Notes under the pieces: model-generated | Database searches by the model: none | What the model was told of the DNA's origin: nothing | Seen by the model: the letters and a program-made list of their open reading frames with translations, nothing else | Position numbers and translations under genes: made by a program | Source of the DNA: Karstenula rhodostoma CBS 690.94 | Lineage: Eukaryota; Ascomycota; Dothideomycetes; Pleosporales; Didymosphaeriaceae | Assembly (NCBI GenBank): GCA_010093485.1 | Contig: MU001494.1 | Coordinates: forward strand, 1,581,937 to 1,645,936 | Direction of reading: 5' to 3' | Length of the DNA: 64,000 nucleotides | Shown: in pieces, positions 10,861 to 20,688 of the stretch | How positions within the stretch are numbered: the stretch's first letter is position 1 | How the letters are laid out: each line of letters opens with the position of its first letter

Positions 10861-13800
10861 ATGGCTGCGCCTGTAGTTGACGTCGGCTATGTCGCCGCGT
10901 CCTACGCGGTCCCAGAGACGAACATCCAGTCGCTGCTATCCGAACCCACCGTCGAGCTCGTCCAGGCGCTGCTCGTCCAAATTGAGGCAAAGGCACGCGA
11001 ATACGACGAGCTGCAGTCAGAGAAGCTCCGCGCCGACATCGAAAGTGAGACGGCTGTCCGCGCTGGAGAAGCCCGCGCACGCACGCTCCAGGCCACGGCC
11101 GACAAAGCGGTAAAGGACGCAGAGGACCTGCGCCAGCAGCTGGCACAGAAAGGTACGCGCGATCGCCTGTCCTTTGATGTGGTAGTGCATACTGACAGCG
11201 CTGCAGAAACAGCCCACCAGCAGCTCGAGACGCAGCTGCAGACGCTCCAAACGAGCACGTCCAGCTCGTCGTCCCAGGTCGATGTGCTGGAAGCCCGTGT
11301 GCGAAGCCTCGAAAGCCAGAACCGCGATACCGTTGCCCTGCACGAAGCGAAATCCGCCGCCTATGATCGCCTCGCCGAAGAGCTGTCGGCTCAGCACCAG
11401 AAGCTCGTCGGCCTCCGAAAGCAAGTGTCTGAGCTGGAAGACAAGAAGCAGGAGCTCGAGGCGGGCGCTAAGGACGTGACTTTCCGCGAGAACAATCTGC
11501 GCCAGGAAATCGACCAGCTCCGCTCCAGCAACGAGTGGTATGAAGGTGAACTCAAGACGCGCTCCGCCGATAATACTCGATTCCGTAAGGAGAAGAATGC
11601 GCAAATCGCCGAGCTGCAGCGTGCCAACGCCGATGCGACTCAGACGATAGACTCGCTCCGCAGCAAAGAAACATCACAGACCAAGCGCATTGAAGAACTT
11701 GAACAGCGTATCGAACAGTCGCTTCTCCGCACCCAACAACTCCAAGAAGAGGCAGCGCAGGCGCAGCAATCGTTCCGCGCCGAACTTGACAACAGCCGTC
11801 GCCTGGTTGAACTCAGTGGAGAGAAGGAAAAGACCATTAAGAAACGCCTCGACGAGGTGAATGCTGAATTCCAAGATGTCAAGGATGCGGCGGCCTTTGA
11901 GGTTGGTAGGCTCCAGGCCGAATGCGACTCCGAGAAGAGCAAGGCGGTCCAGTATGAAGCCAGGGTCGCTGAGCTCGAGTTGATGGTGGAGACCCAAGAA
12001 ACCCAGCTTTCCGAGCTGAGGAATTCCGTTCATGTACCACATACCCCCCGTCGCGGTATGAATGGCACCTTCAGTACCCCAGCACGAGCTGGCTCCCCTA
12101 TGATCTCAACGCCGGGAGGATCGAAGAAGAGCGGCCTAACCATGACTCAGCTCTACGCCGAGAACGTCAAGCTCAAGGCTGATCTTCGTAAGGCCGAAGA
12201 GGCAACCGAGAGTCTACGTGCACTGCAAAACGACATGCTACAGGAAATTGAAAATCTAAGCCCGCAGTTGGAGGAGCAACAGCAAGAAAATGAACGACTG
12301 AACTCTGAGTTTGCAAACATGTCCGGTGATTTGAGCGATGCTCTTGCAGCAAAGGAAGCCGCCCGAAAAGAGGCTCGGAAGAAGGATGGCGATATCCAAG
12401 GCCTCGAGCAGCGACACCAGATCGACCGTCAGATCATCACTGACATCACATTCCAAAACAAGCTCTTGCTTCTCGAACAACGGCGTGTAGAAGCGGGCCT
12501 AGAAGCCCTTTCTCCGGAAGAGCAACGGTTCCTCGAGGAAACCAAGGACAACACAATTCCCGATCATTACCTGGATCAGAATGACACACCCACGAGCCGT
12601 TCGCTAACACAGAATCTCGTCCTGTACAAGAACGTCGATGAGCTAGTCCAGCGTAATCAGGACCTACTGGAGCAAGTATCAAACTTCACTCAAGTGTACG
12701 AAGGGAGGCAAGCGCAAGAGAAATTAGAAGAGCAGGAACGCATCAAGCGAGAACTTGAAGACTCTCGAGAAAAAGCTGCCCAGTACGAAGATAGAGCAAA
12801 CTCGCTCGAGAGTACCGTGAGTCTATTGACGAAAGAGCGCGATTTGTGGCGTCGTACCGCCACGAACCAAAGCCACCGACGTGCAGGCTCTGACGCAGCA
12901 TCCATGTTTGACGGAACACCACCACCGGGAAACAGTATCTCTCACCCGGAGTCTGCGGAAACGGTCCAGAACAGCAGCCTTTTCAAAGAGCTACAAAAGT
13001 CGTTAGATATTTTAAGGGAGGAGTCTGTGACTGATCGTGCCACGCTCAAGCACCAAATCGATGAATTAACCAAGGAAATACGTCAGTTACAGCACGAGAA
13101 TGTGCGCTTGGAAAGCAAGCACCAGGTCGCTCAACAATGGCACGATCAACAACAACATCGTATCACTGCTTTGGAGTCGCAGAAGGAATTATTGCAGAAA
13201 CGCCTGGATACCGCACAGGATCAGCTCGCGAACAGCGACCTCAAGTTCCAGCAGGTCATGGAAGAGAACATCGAATGCAGGGGTCAGCTCGAGAGCCTTG
13301 AGCGCGCCAACACTAACTTGAAGGCCTCGCAATCCCTATGGGAGACAACTAGGAACCGACTGGAAGGCGAAATTAGGACGCTTAACGAAGCCAAGAGTTT
13401 CCTGAGCAAATCTTTGGAAGAGAAGCGGAACGACTATAACGAGCAGACTTTGATGCAAGCTGAAAATCGTCGATTGCTTGAGTCCCGAGCCAACTCACTG
13501 GAGGTTGAACTATCCAACACACAACGGAAGCTCCAGGATGAGATCGATGAACACAAGCGAATTACTATGCGACTCGAGTTAGATCAAACAGACAAGCAGA
13601 GGAAAATTGACGACCTGCTCAAAGCAGCCAACGAAGTTCGTCAGGAGCTTTCGTCTGTTAGAACTGCTCGCGAGCAACTGCAAGTGCGTGTGAGCGAATT
13701 GCAGACCGACTTGCGACTTGCCGAGGAACGTTCTCAACAGGTACCCCGCGCCAACAGTACTGCAGAGATTGAAGGAGAAGAAAACGGAATCAGCCACGAA

Positions 13801-16800
13801 GGACAGCTCAAGATCCAACTTGCCGATCTCCAACGCGATTACGACCGCGCGAAGGAGAAATTGGAGACCGCTGAAACGCATATTGAGACTTACAAGAACA
13901 TCGCTCAAGAGAAGGAAGAGCAGTTGGAAAGCTTTATGGAAGCTCATGACCAGATGGAGCAAGACCTGAACCGGACGCTACAAGAGAAGGAGAGTGAGAT
14001 CATGGATCTCAAGAAGCGGGTCGAAGAATTCTCGTCAGAGCTCGCCACTACCAGCACAGAGCTCTCTAACCTCCGAAGCACCCAAGAGCACGAAAGATTG
14101 GAGCTTAGTCAACAAAAGGAAGTCCTCGAGGCCGACATTGCTCGTATCCAGAGCGATGTGAACGAGTACGAGGCTGCAATGGAGACGCAGAAACAGCTGG
14201 TCGTCTCGCAAGCAGAAATCGCGAAGCGGGCACAAGCCGACTATGAGAACGAGCTCTCAAAGCACGGCGAGACGATGAAGACTCTGCGAGCGATCCGTGA
14301 ACAGTTCAACACGCTTAGCACCGAGGTCACGCAATTCAAGACTGAGGCTGAGGCTGCTCGGGTTTCGTTGTCGCAGAACGAGGAGCATTGGACTTCGATC
14401 AAGGAGCGCCAGGATCGTGAACTTCGCGAGATACGAGAAGAAAAAGATGGGCTGGATGGACAGAACAAGACTCTATACGAGCAGATTGATTCTCTCAACA
14501 AAACGATCAAAACGCTCCAAGACAACCGCCTTTCTGTTCCTGGGGGACAAGCCGATATCATCAATCTCGATTCCAGCCTCAGTGGTTTACAGGAACTCAA
14601 TCGATCACTCCGTAATGACAAGGACATCTTACAGCTCAAGGTTAACGGTATGGAACTCGAAGTACAGCGAGTCCGCCAAGAACTCGCTACAAAGCAGGAA
14701 CAACTCGAGCGAGCGAACGAGAAGTTGCTCCAAGCTCAGTCTCAGTCTCAGAGTCGGCCAAGTGATGCGAAGTTCAAGGCTCTGGAAGAGAGTGTGGGGC
14801 AACTCAATCTCTACCGCGAGAGCAATACCACCCTTCGCAACGACATTCAACGTTTGGAGGCTGAACGTACTCAGAAGGATAAGGAGCTCGAAGCCCTTCG
14901 TGCACAGCTTCAACCTTTGCAGTCCCGCGTCCTGGAACTTGAGGGTGAACTTGAATTTACGAGCGGTCAGTTGAAGACAGTTGAAGAAGACCGCGAGCGT
15001 TGGCAGAAACGTCACCAGGATGTACTCCAGCGATACGACCGCATCGATCCTAAGGATTTGGAGGATCTCAAGCAACAAATCGAGACCCTGAAGACTGAGC
15101 GCGACCAAGCCTCCCAACAAGCCGGTGAGGGTTTCGAAGAACGCATAAAGGCTGCCGAGGAGGAGGCTGCGAAGTTTAAGGCGGAGGCTGAGTCGCAAGA
15201 TAATCGAAGAAAGAAAATACTCGACAATGCGAGGGAGAAGACCGGAGAGCTCAAAGCCCAGCTGAAAGAGACCGAGGCAAAGCTTGCAAACGCGCTAATA
15301 GAACTCGCAACGGTACGAGAGGAACTGGTATCAACACGCCGAGAACGTGACGAGCTACAGGCGAAGGCCAACGCCAGCCCCGATGTGGTGATGGAAGAAG
15401 AAGGCCAAATCGCTGAAAACAACGCTGGCTTGTCGGCGGAGGACAAGGAGCAGTTGGAAGCTCGGGTGAGGGAGGCCGAAGATCGCGAACGGCAGCAGGC
15501 AAACCAGGCAGTCAATCTTGGCATGCAGCTTGAAGATATGCGAACACGGGAGCGTACGCTCGAAGGCCAAATTGTAAGTTCATTGTTCGCAAACGCTGTG
15601 TCGACATCGCTAATCAATTACCAGGCGGAGTTGCAGCAGCGCGTTGGTGTCCTTGCCAAAGAAGCCCAAGATGCACAGGACGACAAAGCGCGCGCCGATG
15701 CCCAACTCGTACAGTTGCAATCTCAGCAAACTCCTGCACAGCCCGCAGAGGCAACGTCTTCTGCTGAGGTTGAGAAGCTGAAGGAAGAGCTTGCTGCACG
15801 TGAGAAAGAAGTGGAGGATCTTCGCACCCAAGCAGAGATCGCAGAATCGTTCGTTGATAACGGTGAGGAAGCCGGCGCCAAACCTGGCGCAGAGCCACAT
15901 ACGGAGCAAATTGCTACCGAGAAAGCTGCCCTGGAAGAGCGGAAATCTGCCTTGGAAGAGCGCGAGGCTGCATTGGCGAGGGCCGAAGCCGAACTGCAAC
16001 AACACAAAGCTGAGATCGAAGCTACTCAATCGTCGGAGACCAATGCTGAGTCTACTGCCACGCCCACTGTTCAGCCTGCAGCTGAAACACCGAGTGCTGA
16101 TCCTTCGCGAGACGAACAAATAGCTCTGATGGACGCAAAGATGCAAAGATTCAAAGAAAGGGCCAATGTTCAGCTCAAGGATGCCGTGGACGCGAAGAGA
16201 AAGGCATTGGAGGAGAAGGACGCCCTCCAGCAGGAGGTGGTTCGACTGCAGAAAGAGGTGGAGCGATTGCAGGCAGAAGTCGAGCAATTGAAGCAAGCAC
16301 CTCCTGTCTCCGCGCTTCCTAGTTCTGACGCACCCGATCTCGAGGTCAAGAATTTTATCCACAAGAGCAAGGCAGCGCAGGAGATTATCCAGAGAAATGT
16401 CAGGACCAAGGTGGAGCAGAAGATCGAGGAGGCCACTGCCAACATCCGTGCAGAGGAACAGCAGTCTCTGGCACAAAAGATTGAGGAGGCGAAAGCAGCC
16501 GAAAAGAACTTGAGCGACTCAAGAAACACCGTTAAATTAAGCATGTCCAAGAACAAGCTTGAAGCCATGACTGCCAAATGGAACGTCGTCGTGGTAGCCG
16601 CGAAAGAGACGCCCGAGAAGCCCGTCAAGGAGGTCTTCGACGTAGCGAGCGTGGCCACCAAACCCCAAGCTCAAGTACCAAAGATCGAGCCTACCTCAAC
16701 GCCGACAACTGCACGACCACAGGCACCCGCTTCAATCGCACAGCCCGCATCAGTCCAACCCACAGCTACTCCCGGCCCTGTCACGCCTGGACAACATCAG

Positions 16801-17508
16801 CAACAACCCCAGGCTCCTGCAGGTGCTGGCCCTCAAGCAAATAGCTCGAACACAAGCGTCTTTGGGCAGTCGGGCAATAACCAGTCGGGTTTCGGCCACC
16901 CATTTTCACAGTCTCTGAACCAAGGTTTGAACCAGGGACTCAATCAGAGCCAGTTTGGCTTCGGCTCGCAACAGCAGGGTGGACTAGGAGCACCAAGCCC
17001 GTTCTTGAACCAGCAGCATAACAGCCGGCCTAACTCGCCGTTCGGGCAGTTGCCGCCGCAGATGCAGCAGTCAATGCAACAGCAACAGACGATGCAGCCG
17101 TACCAGGCTCCACGGGGTGGTCAGAACACAAACATGCGCGGCCAGTCAAGCATTCCGCGTCCTGGGTCTGGTATACCTGTTCCAGGCAGTGGCCGAGGTC
17201 GAGGCGGCCCACAGGTGCCCATGCCAATACCCAATGCCGGTGCGCAAGCCAATCAACAACAGTTTGGACGTGGCGGCGGCGGCGGCGGCGGCGGTCGAGG
17301 ACAGGGAGGTCGCGGACGGGGTCAGCAACCGGGTAGTCCTATGAACCCGGGTGCGAACATGTTTGTGCCTGGTGGCCCCGGCGGCAAGGGACAAAAGCGC
17401 GGCGCTGAAGACGACGGGACTCAGCAGCAACAGCAGCAGCGCGGAAAGCGGCACCGGGGTGGACGTGGCGGCGGCGGACCGGGAGGTGACGGAGCAGCCG
17501 CAGAGTAG
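10861..17508 (+). CDS. MLP1: Nucleoporin Tpr/Mlp1 (nuclear basket filament protein)
   Basis: Forms the nuclear-pore basket filaments and serves as docking site for mRNA quality control, spindle checkpoint and telomere factors (known for the family). The ATG at 10861 is chosen because it starts the conserved MAAPVVDVGYVA leader; the frame is open further upstream only by chance. Coiled coil fills nearly the whole protein to about residue 1850, with the TPR/MLP1 conserved segment in the first half. The tail is Pro/Gln-rich with FG-type dipeptides (FGQ, GFG), NQG repeats and an RGG/poly-Gly stretch near the end. Two probable introns, 11153-11206 (54 bp) and 15574-15624 (51 bp), are multiples of three and stop-free, so unspliced reading also stays open; spliced length is 2180 residues, unspliced 2215. 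Confidence 0.93.
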   Translation: MAAPVVDVGYVAASYAVPETNIQSLLSEPTVELVQALLVQIEAKAREYDELQSEKLRADIESETAVRAGEARARTLQATADKAVKDAEDLRQQLAQKGTRDRLSFDVVVHTDSAAETAHQQLETQLQTLQTSTSSSSSQVDVLEARVRSLESQNRDTVALHEAKSAAYDRLAEELSAQHQKLVGLRKQVSELEDKKQELEAGAKDVTFRENNLRQEIDQLRSSNEWYEGELKTRSADNTRFRKEKNAQIAELQRANADATQTIDSLRSKETSQTKRIEELEQRIEQSLLRTQQLQEEAAQAQQSFRAELDNSRRLVELSGEKEKTIKKRLDEVNAEFQDVKDAAAFEVGRLQAECDSEKSKAVQYEARVAELELMVETQETQLSELRNSVHVPHTPRRGMNGTFSTPARAGSPMISTPGGSKKSGLTMTQLYAENVKLKADLRKAEEATESLRALQNDMLQEIENLSPQLEEQQQENERLNSEFANMSGDLSDALAAKEAARKEARKKDGDIQGLEQRHQIDRQIITDITFQNKLLLLEQRRVEAGLEALSPEEQRFLEETKDNTIPDHYLDQNDTPTSRSLTQNLVLYKNVDELVQRNQDLLEQVSNFTQVYEGRQAQEKLEEQERIKRELEDSREKAAQYEDRANSLESTVSLLTKERDLWRRTATNQSHRRAGSDAASMFDGTPPPGNSISHPESAETVQNSSLFKELQKSLDILREESVTDRATLKHQIDELTKEIRQLQHENVRLESKHQVAQQWHDQQQHRITALESQKELLQKRLDTAQDQLANSDLKFQQVMEENIECRGQLESLERANTNLKASQSLWETTRNRLEGEIRTLNEAKSFLSKSLEEKRNDYNEQTLMQAENRRLLESRANSLEVELSNTQRKLQDEIDEHKRITMRLELDQTDKQRKIDDLLKAANEVRQELSSVRTAREQLQVRVSELQTDLRLAEERSQQVPRANSTAEIEGEENGISHEGQLKIQLADLQRDYDRAKEKLETAETHIETYKNIAQEKEEQLESFMEAHDQMEQDLNRTLQEKESEIMDLKKRVEEFSSELATTSTELSNLRSTQEHERLELSQQKEVLEADIARIQSDVNEYEAAMETQKQLVVSQAEIAKRAQADYENELSKHGETMKTLRAIREQFNTLSTEVTQFKTEAEAARVSLSQNEEHWTSIKERQDRELREIREEKDGLDGQNKTLYEQIDSLNKTIKTLQDNRLSVPGGQADIINLDSSLSGLQELNRSLRNDKDILQLKVNGMELEVQRVRQELATKQEQLERANEKLLQAQSQSQSRPSDAKFKALEESVGQLNLYRESNTTLRNDIQRLEAERTQKDKELEALRAQLQPLQSRVLELEGELEFTSGQLKTVEEDRERWQKRHQDVLQRYDRIDPKDLEDLKQQIETLKTERDQASQQAGEGFEERIKAAEEEAAKFKAEAESQDNRRKKILDNAREKTGELKAQLKETEAKLANALIELATVREELVSTRRERDELQAKANASPDVVMEEEGQIAENNAGLSAEDKEQLEARVREAEDRERQQANQAVNLGMQLEDMRTRERTLEGQIVSSLFANAVSTSLINYQAELQQRVGVLAKEAQDAQDDKARADAQLVQLQSQQTPAQPAEATSSAEVEKLKEELAAREKEVEDLRTQAEIAESFVDNGEEAGAKPGAEPHTEQIATEKAALEERKSALEEREAALARAEAELQQHKAEIEATQSSETNAESTATPTVQPAAETPSADPSRDEQIALMDAKMQRFKERANVQLKDAVDAKRKALEEKDALQQEVVRLQKEVERLQAEVEQLKQAPPVSALPSSDAPDLEVKNFIHKSKAAQEIIQRNVRTKVEQKIEEATANIRAEEQQSLAQKIEEAKAAEKNLSDSRNTVKLSMSKNKLEAMTAKWNVVVVAAKETPEKPVKEVFDVASVATKPQAQVPKIEPTSTPTTARPQAPASIAQPASVQPTATPGPVTPGQHQQQPQAPAGAGPQANSSNTSVFGQSGNNQSGFGHPFSQSLNQGLNQGLNQSQFGFGSQQQGGLGAPSPFLNQQHNSRPNSPFGQLPPQMQQSMQQQQTMQPYQAPRGGQNTNMRGQSSIPRPGSGIPVPGSGRGRGGPQVPMPIPNAGAQANQQQFGRGGGGGGGGRGQGGRGRGQQPGSPMNPGANMFVPGGPGGKGQKRGAEDDGTQQQQQQRGKRHRGGRGGGGPGGDGAAAE

Positions 17509-18548
17509 AAGTCTGCCGTGGAGGTCTTGTTGCGAGATGGCATGATTTCATATGTTCGATGTGTAGAGGGATTTTTCCTTTCCGTCAGTCGGTTTTCTGT
17601 TTTGCACGTTATCACATGAGTATTTTGACGGTACGGGACGTGCAAAAAACAGGGCTCGAATGAGGGTGTACATGTATTATAGCAAGAGCAATCGAGTGCT
17701 TCGGGCTCGTAATTACAACCGCACCGCGTTTTTGTGAGTATCACGTGACGTGGCGGGATGACTTGGGGAACGAGGGGGAGCGGTCGTTGGGTCGGTTCGT
17801 ATTCGAAAGACTTTATCTGGAAGCATCAGTGTGTGCCATGTTGATGGCGATGACTGGAGACGCAGTCTGTCGGACAGCATGGTGCTCAGACACTCAACAT
17901 CCAACGCGTCGAACACAAGATGGAAAAGGAAAACACTGGCTGGCGTCAGGGTTTGGCGGCCAGAGTGTAAGGAAACACGGTACAAAACAAGCTTATGCGC
18001 GTGCGTAGTGTGTAGATGACTTCTGGGGGAAGAGCTTGGCCTGGCGGGGGGATGCGATTGGCTGAGGGGGCAGAAGCGCATGATGGTTGGAAACCATCCA
18101 AATGCATCCTAGCGGCGCCCTGACGAGCACGCTTTAGGTCAAGGGCAACCGAAAGAACCCCGCGTGCAGGGTGCGTCTGCTAACAATGAGGGCAGCCAGA
18201 AGCGCATCGGGTGCACTTGAGGGTGCACGGCTTTGGTGATGAGCATGCGAGGATGCGTCTGGCCATGGCTGGGCGAACTGCAAACAAGGTTGTGAGATGA
18301 GGCTACGGCGCTACGGTAGCGAAAGGGACAGGGGCATTAGCTACGGCTGACAACATTTGAACCTGGGGGCTCGAGGGCCCGCGCCGGCTGGGATGCTAAG
18401 TAAAGATCGCCTTCCCAACTCAGCCCTCTCCTGCTTGTTTCCTGCCACGCCTCCAGCTTCCCACACTCTTTGACGTCCGCGCGCAGCGTGTGGTACATGC
18501 AGCCATCTCTTACCATCAACATCGCACCCCCTATACACCTACACCGTC
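17509..18548. other. Intergenic, about 1 kb, between TPR and transporter
   Basis: No gene recognised. It contains a palindromic TCACGTGA box at 17743-17750 and a pyrimidine-rich stretch at about 18412-18470 that looks like the leader of the downstream transporter. Open frames are short and unsupported. Confidence 0.4.
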
Positions 18549-19927
18549 ATGTCGAACCCCAATGCGACGTTCAGAGGGGTGCCCTTGAAGCACCTCTCGC
18601 TGGTCACAGTAGGGTCCCTCCCGAGCCATCGCAAGCCCGTTCGCTAATGGCTGCACGCAGCTGGTCTTCCAAAACTCAATGCTGATTCTGGTACCTTCGC
18701 ATGCCCCGGTGCCCTCGACACCGCCGCTGACCAGGCCTAGATCATGCACTATTCGCGCATTATGCCCCCAGTAGACGGCCTCCGCTACCATACCTCGACC
18801 TCCGTGTTTCTTAACGAAGTCATCAAGCTCAGCATCAGCGCAACCGTCGCCCTGTACGATATCGCGAAGAACCTGCCCCCAGGCACGCCCGCGACCACCC
18901 TCTTCAGCACCCTTTTTTCAAACGTATTCGCCGGCGACAGCTGGAAGCTCGCCGTCCCCGCCGCAATGTACACCCTCCAGAACTCGCTGCAGTACGTCGC
19001 TGTCAGCAACCTGGATGCTGCCACCTTCCAGGTCACATACCAGCTGAAGATCCTTACGACGGCTATCTTCAGCGTCATAATGCTTGGACGGGTACTTTCG
19101 GTGAAGAAATGGGCGGCCCTAGGCTTGCTCATGGCGGGTGTGGCCATTGTGCAGCTGCCCCAGTATGCCCCAGACCCGGTTGTCCAGGAGAGCAAAGCAG
19201 CCGAGGCCAAGCGCTGGCTCCGGGCCATTGCCAGGCGCTCCGCAACCTACGAGGGCATTGCCGAGGACGAGGTACCCCTCATGAACAAGTCCGTCGGCTT
19301 GATGGCTGTTTTGATTGCCTGCGCTCTTTCTGGTCTCGCTGGTGTAACCTTCGAAAAGATCCTCAAACAGTCTTCATCCACAAAGCAAGCATCACTCTGG
19401 ATCCGCAACTGCCAACTCTCGTTCTGGTCTCTGTTCCCTGCCTTTTTCGTTGGTATCGTCTGGGTTGATGGACAGAACATCGCAAAAGATGGCTTTTTCG
19501 CGGGTTACAACTGGATTGTGTGGACTGCAATTGGCTTCCAGGCCGCAGGTGGCATCATCGTCGCCTTGGTCATCAATTACGCGGACAACATTGCCAAGAA
19601 CTTCGCCACAAGTCTTTCGATTGTTGTTAGTTGTGTAGCGAGCGCGTACTTCTTTGATTTCGAGATTACTTTGGCGGTAAGTTTCTGCTCTTCTTGCTTC
19701 AACCTACGTTGGCTAACGCAAAGCAGTTCGCTGTGGGAACTGCTGTTGTTCTAGCAGCAACCTACCTGTACACGCAGCCGGACGCACCGAAGCAGACTAC
19801 AATCGCTCCTCTCGAGGGGACCACGACCGGCGACCCCGAGCAAGCCGTTCCGTTGATGACCAGAGGCCGACCCAGCTCTGATAGAGAGTCCTCAGACCAC
19901 ATGCGGCCAGCTGAGAAGCCCGAGTGA
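18549..19927 (+). CDS. UDP-galactose / nucleotide-sugar transporter (SLC35A type)
   Basis: Golgi antiporter carrying nucleotide sugars (likely UDP-galactose) into the lumen for glycosylation. Four exons, 18549-18608, 18661-18690, 18741-19676 and 19727-19927, encode 408 residues. Exon 2 is only 30 nt, yet it is needed to rebuild the family start TLVFQNSMLILIMHYSRIMP. Later signatures are LNEVIKLSISATVALYD, PAAMYTLQNSLQYVAVSNLD, ATFQVTYQLKILTTAIFSV, ALSGLAGVTFEKILKQSS, and VINYADNIAKNFATSLSIVV. About ten hydrophobic segments can be counted. The C-terminal tail (about 60 residues) is hydrophilic and presumably cytosolic. The exact sugar substrate cannot be read from sequence. Confidence 0.9.
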
Positions 19928-20688
19928 AATACACATAGGCCCAAAGCCTATTTCTCTGCATGTTTGATTCCACGCGGCACATTCTGCAAGCGTCATTGTT
20001 CGTTGTTCCTACCAGTTCGTATAGACCGATTGCGATAGATGCGCGGTATTCACTGCGATAACGGAAAGACGAAGGTTCATTGTTGAAAGTGGTATGATTA
20101 TTATCCTTGGGTATATTAGTGTACAGCCTTCGCCAGAGCGTGTTTTTCAGATCACCAACATTTGCGAACACGAACTGCGGTGTTTCGGATAGCCTTCAGG
20201 ACCACAAAGGAGGGGAGGAATTTTTGGATTTTGCAGGATACCAGTCTCCGCTGTTGAGCACGATTTCTGCTCTACGAACTTGGATTAATCGTTGCATATG
20301 CCTAGGTTTCCCCGGAGTTCGATGAGAACATTGCAATCCGCCGCAACGAGCGACCCAGGCTTAATGCTGCGTTCCACGACAATGCCAACTTGCCGAATTA
20401 CTGCGGAGCGCGACGACCACCATGTGATTGGGAAAGGAACCATTCGGATATATAGCAGCTATAACAATTTCAGCCATGTGGAAGTCTTGCCGTTTGCAAA
20501 CAGCCGCCGTGGTGTTGCTATTGGCAGATGGGTCGAACCAGATCGCGACTTCCTTCTGAACCTCACCTACCACCCCACCTTCCTCCACTCACTGACCTTT
20601 CAAAGCTCCTCAACCATTCCATTCCTCTGCAGTTCATTCTTGCTTTGCGTTTCACCTTGCTTCAGCTGAATTTTCTCATGTTGCGACT
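19928..20688. promoter_or_regulatory. Promoter region upstream of MER3
   Basis: About 760 bp. It carries a TATA-like ATATATA near 20448-20456, about 235 bp before the MER3 ATG, followed by a CT-rich leader up to the start codon. No other element recognised. Confidence 0.35.

Noticed and set aside
18340..18380. GGTTCAAAT T-loop-like string on the minus strand, possible tRNA
   Set aside because: Flanking bases cannot pair as a T-stem and no acceptor, D or anticodon arms can be drawn.
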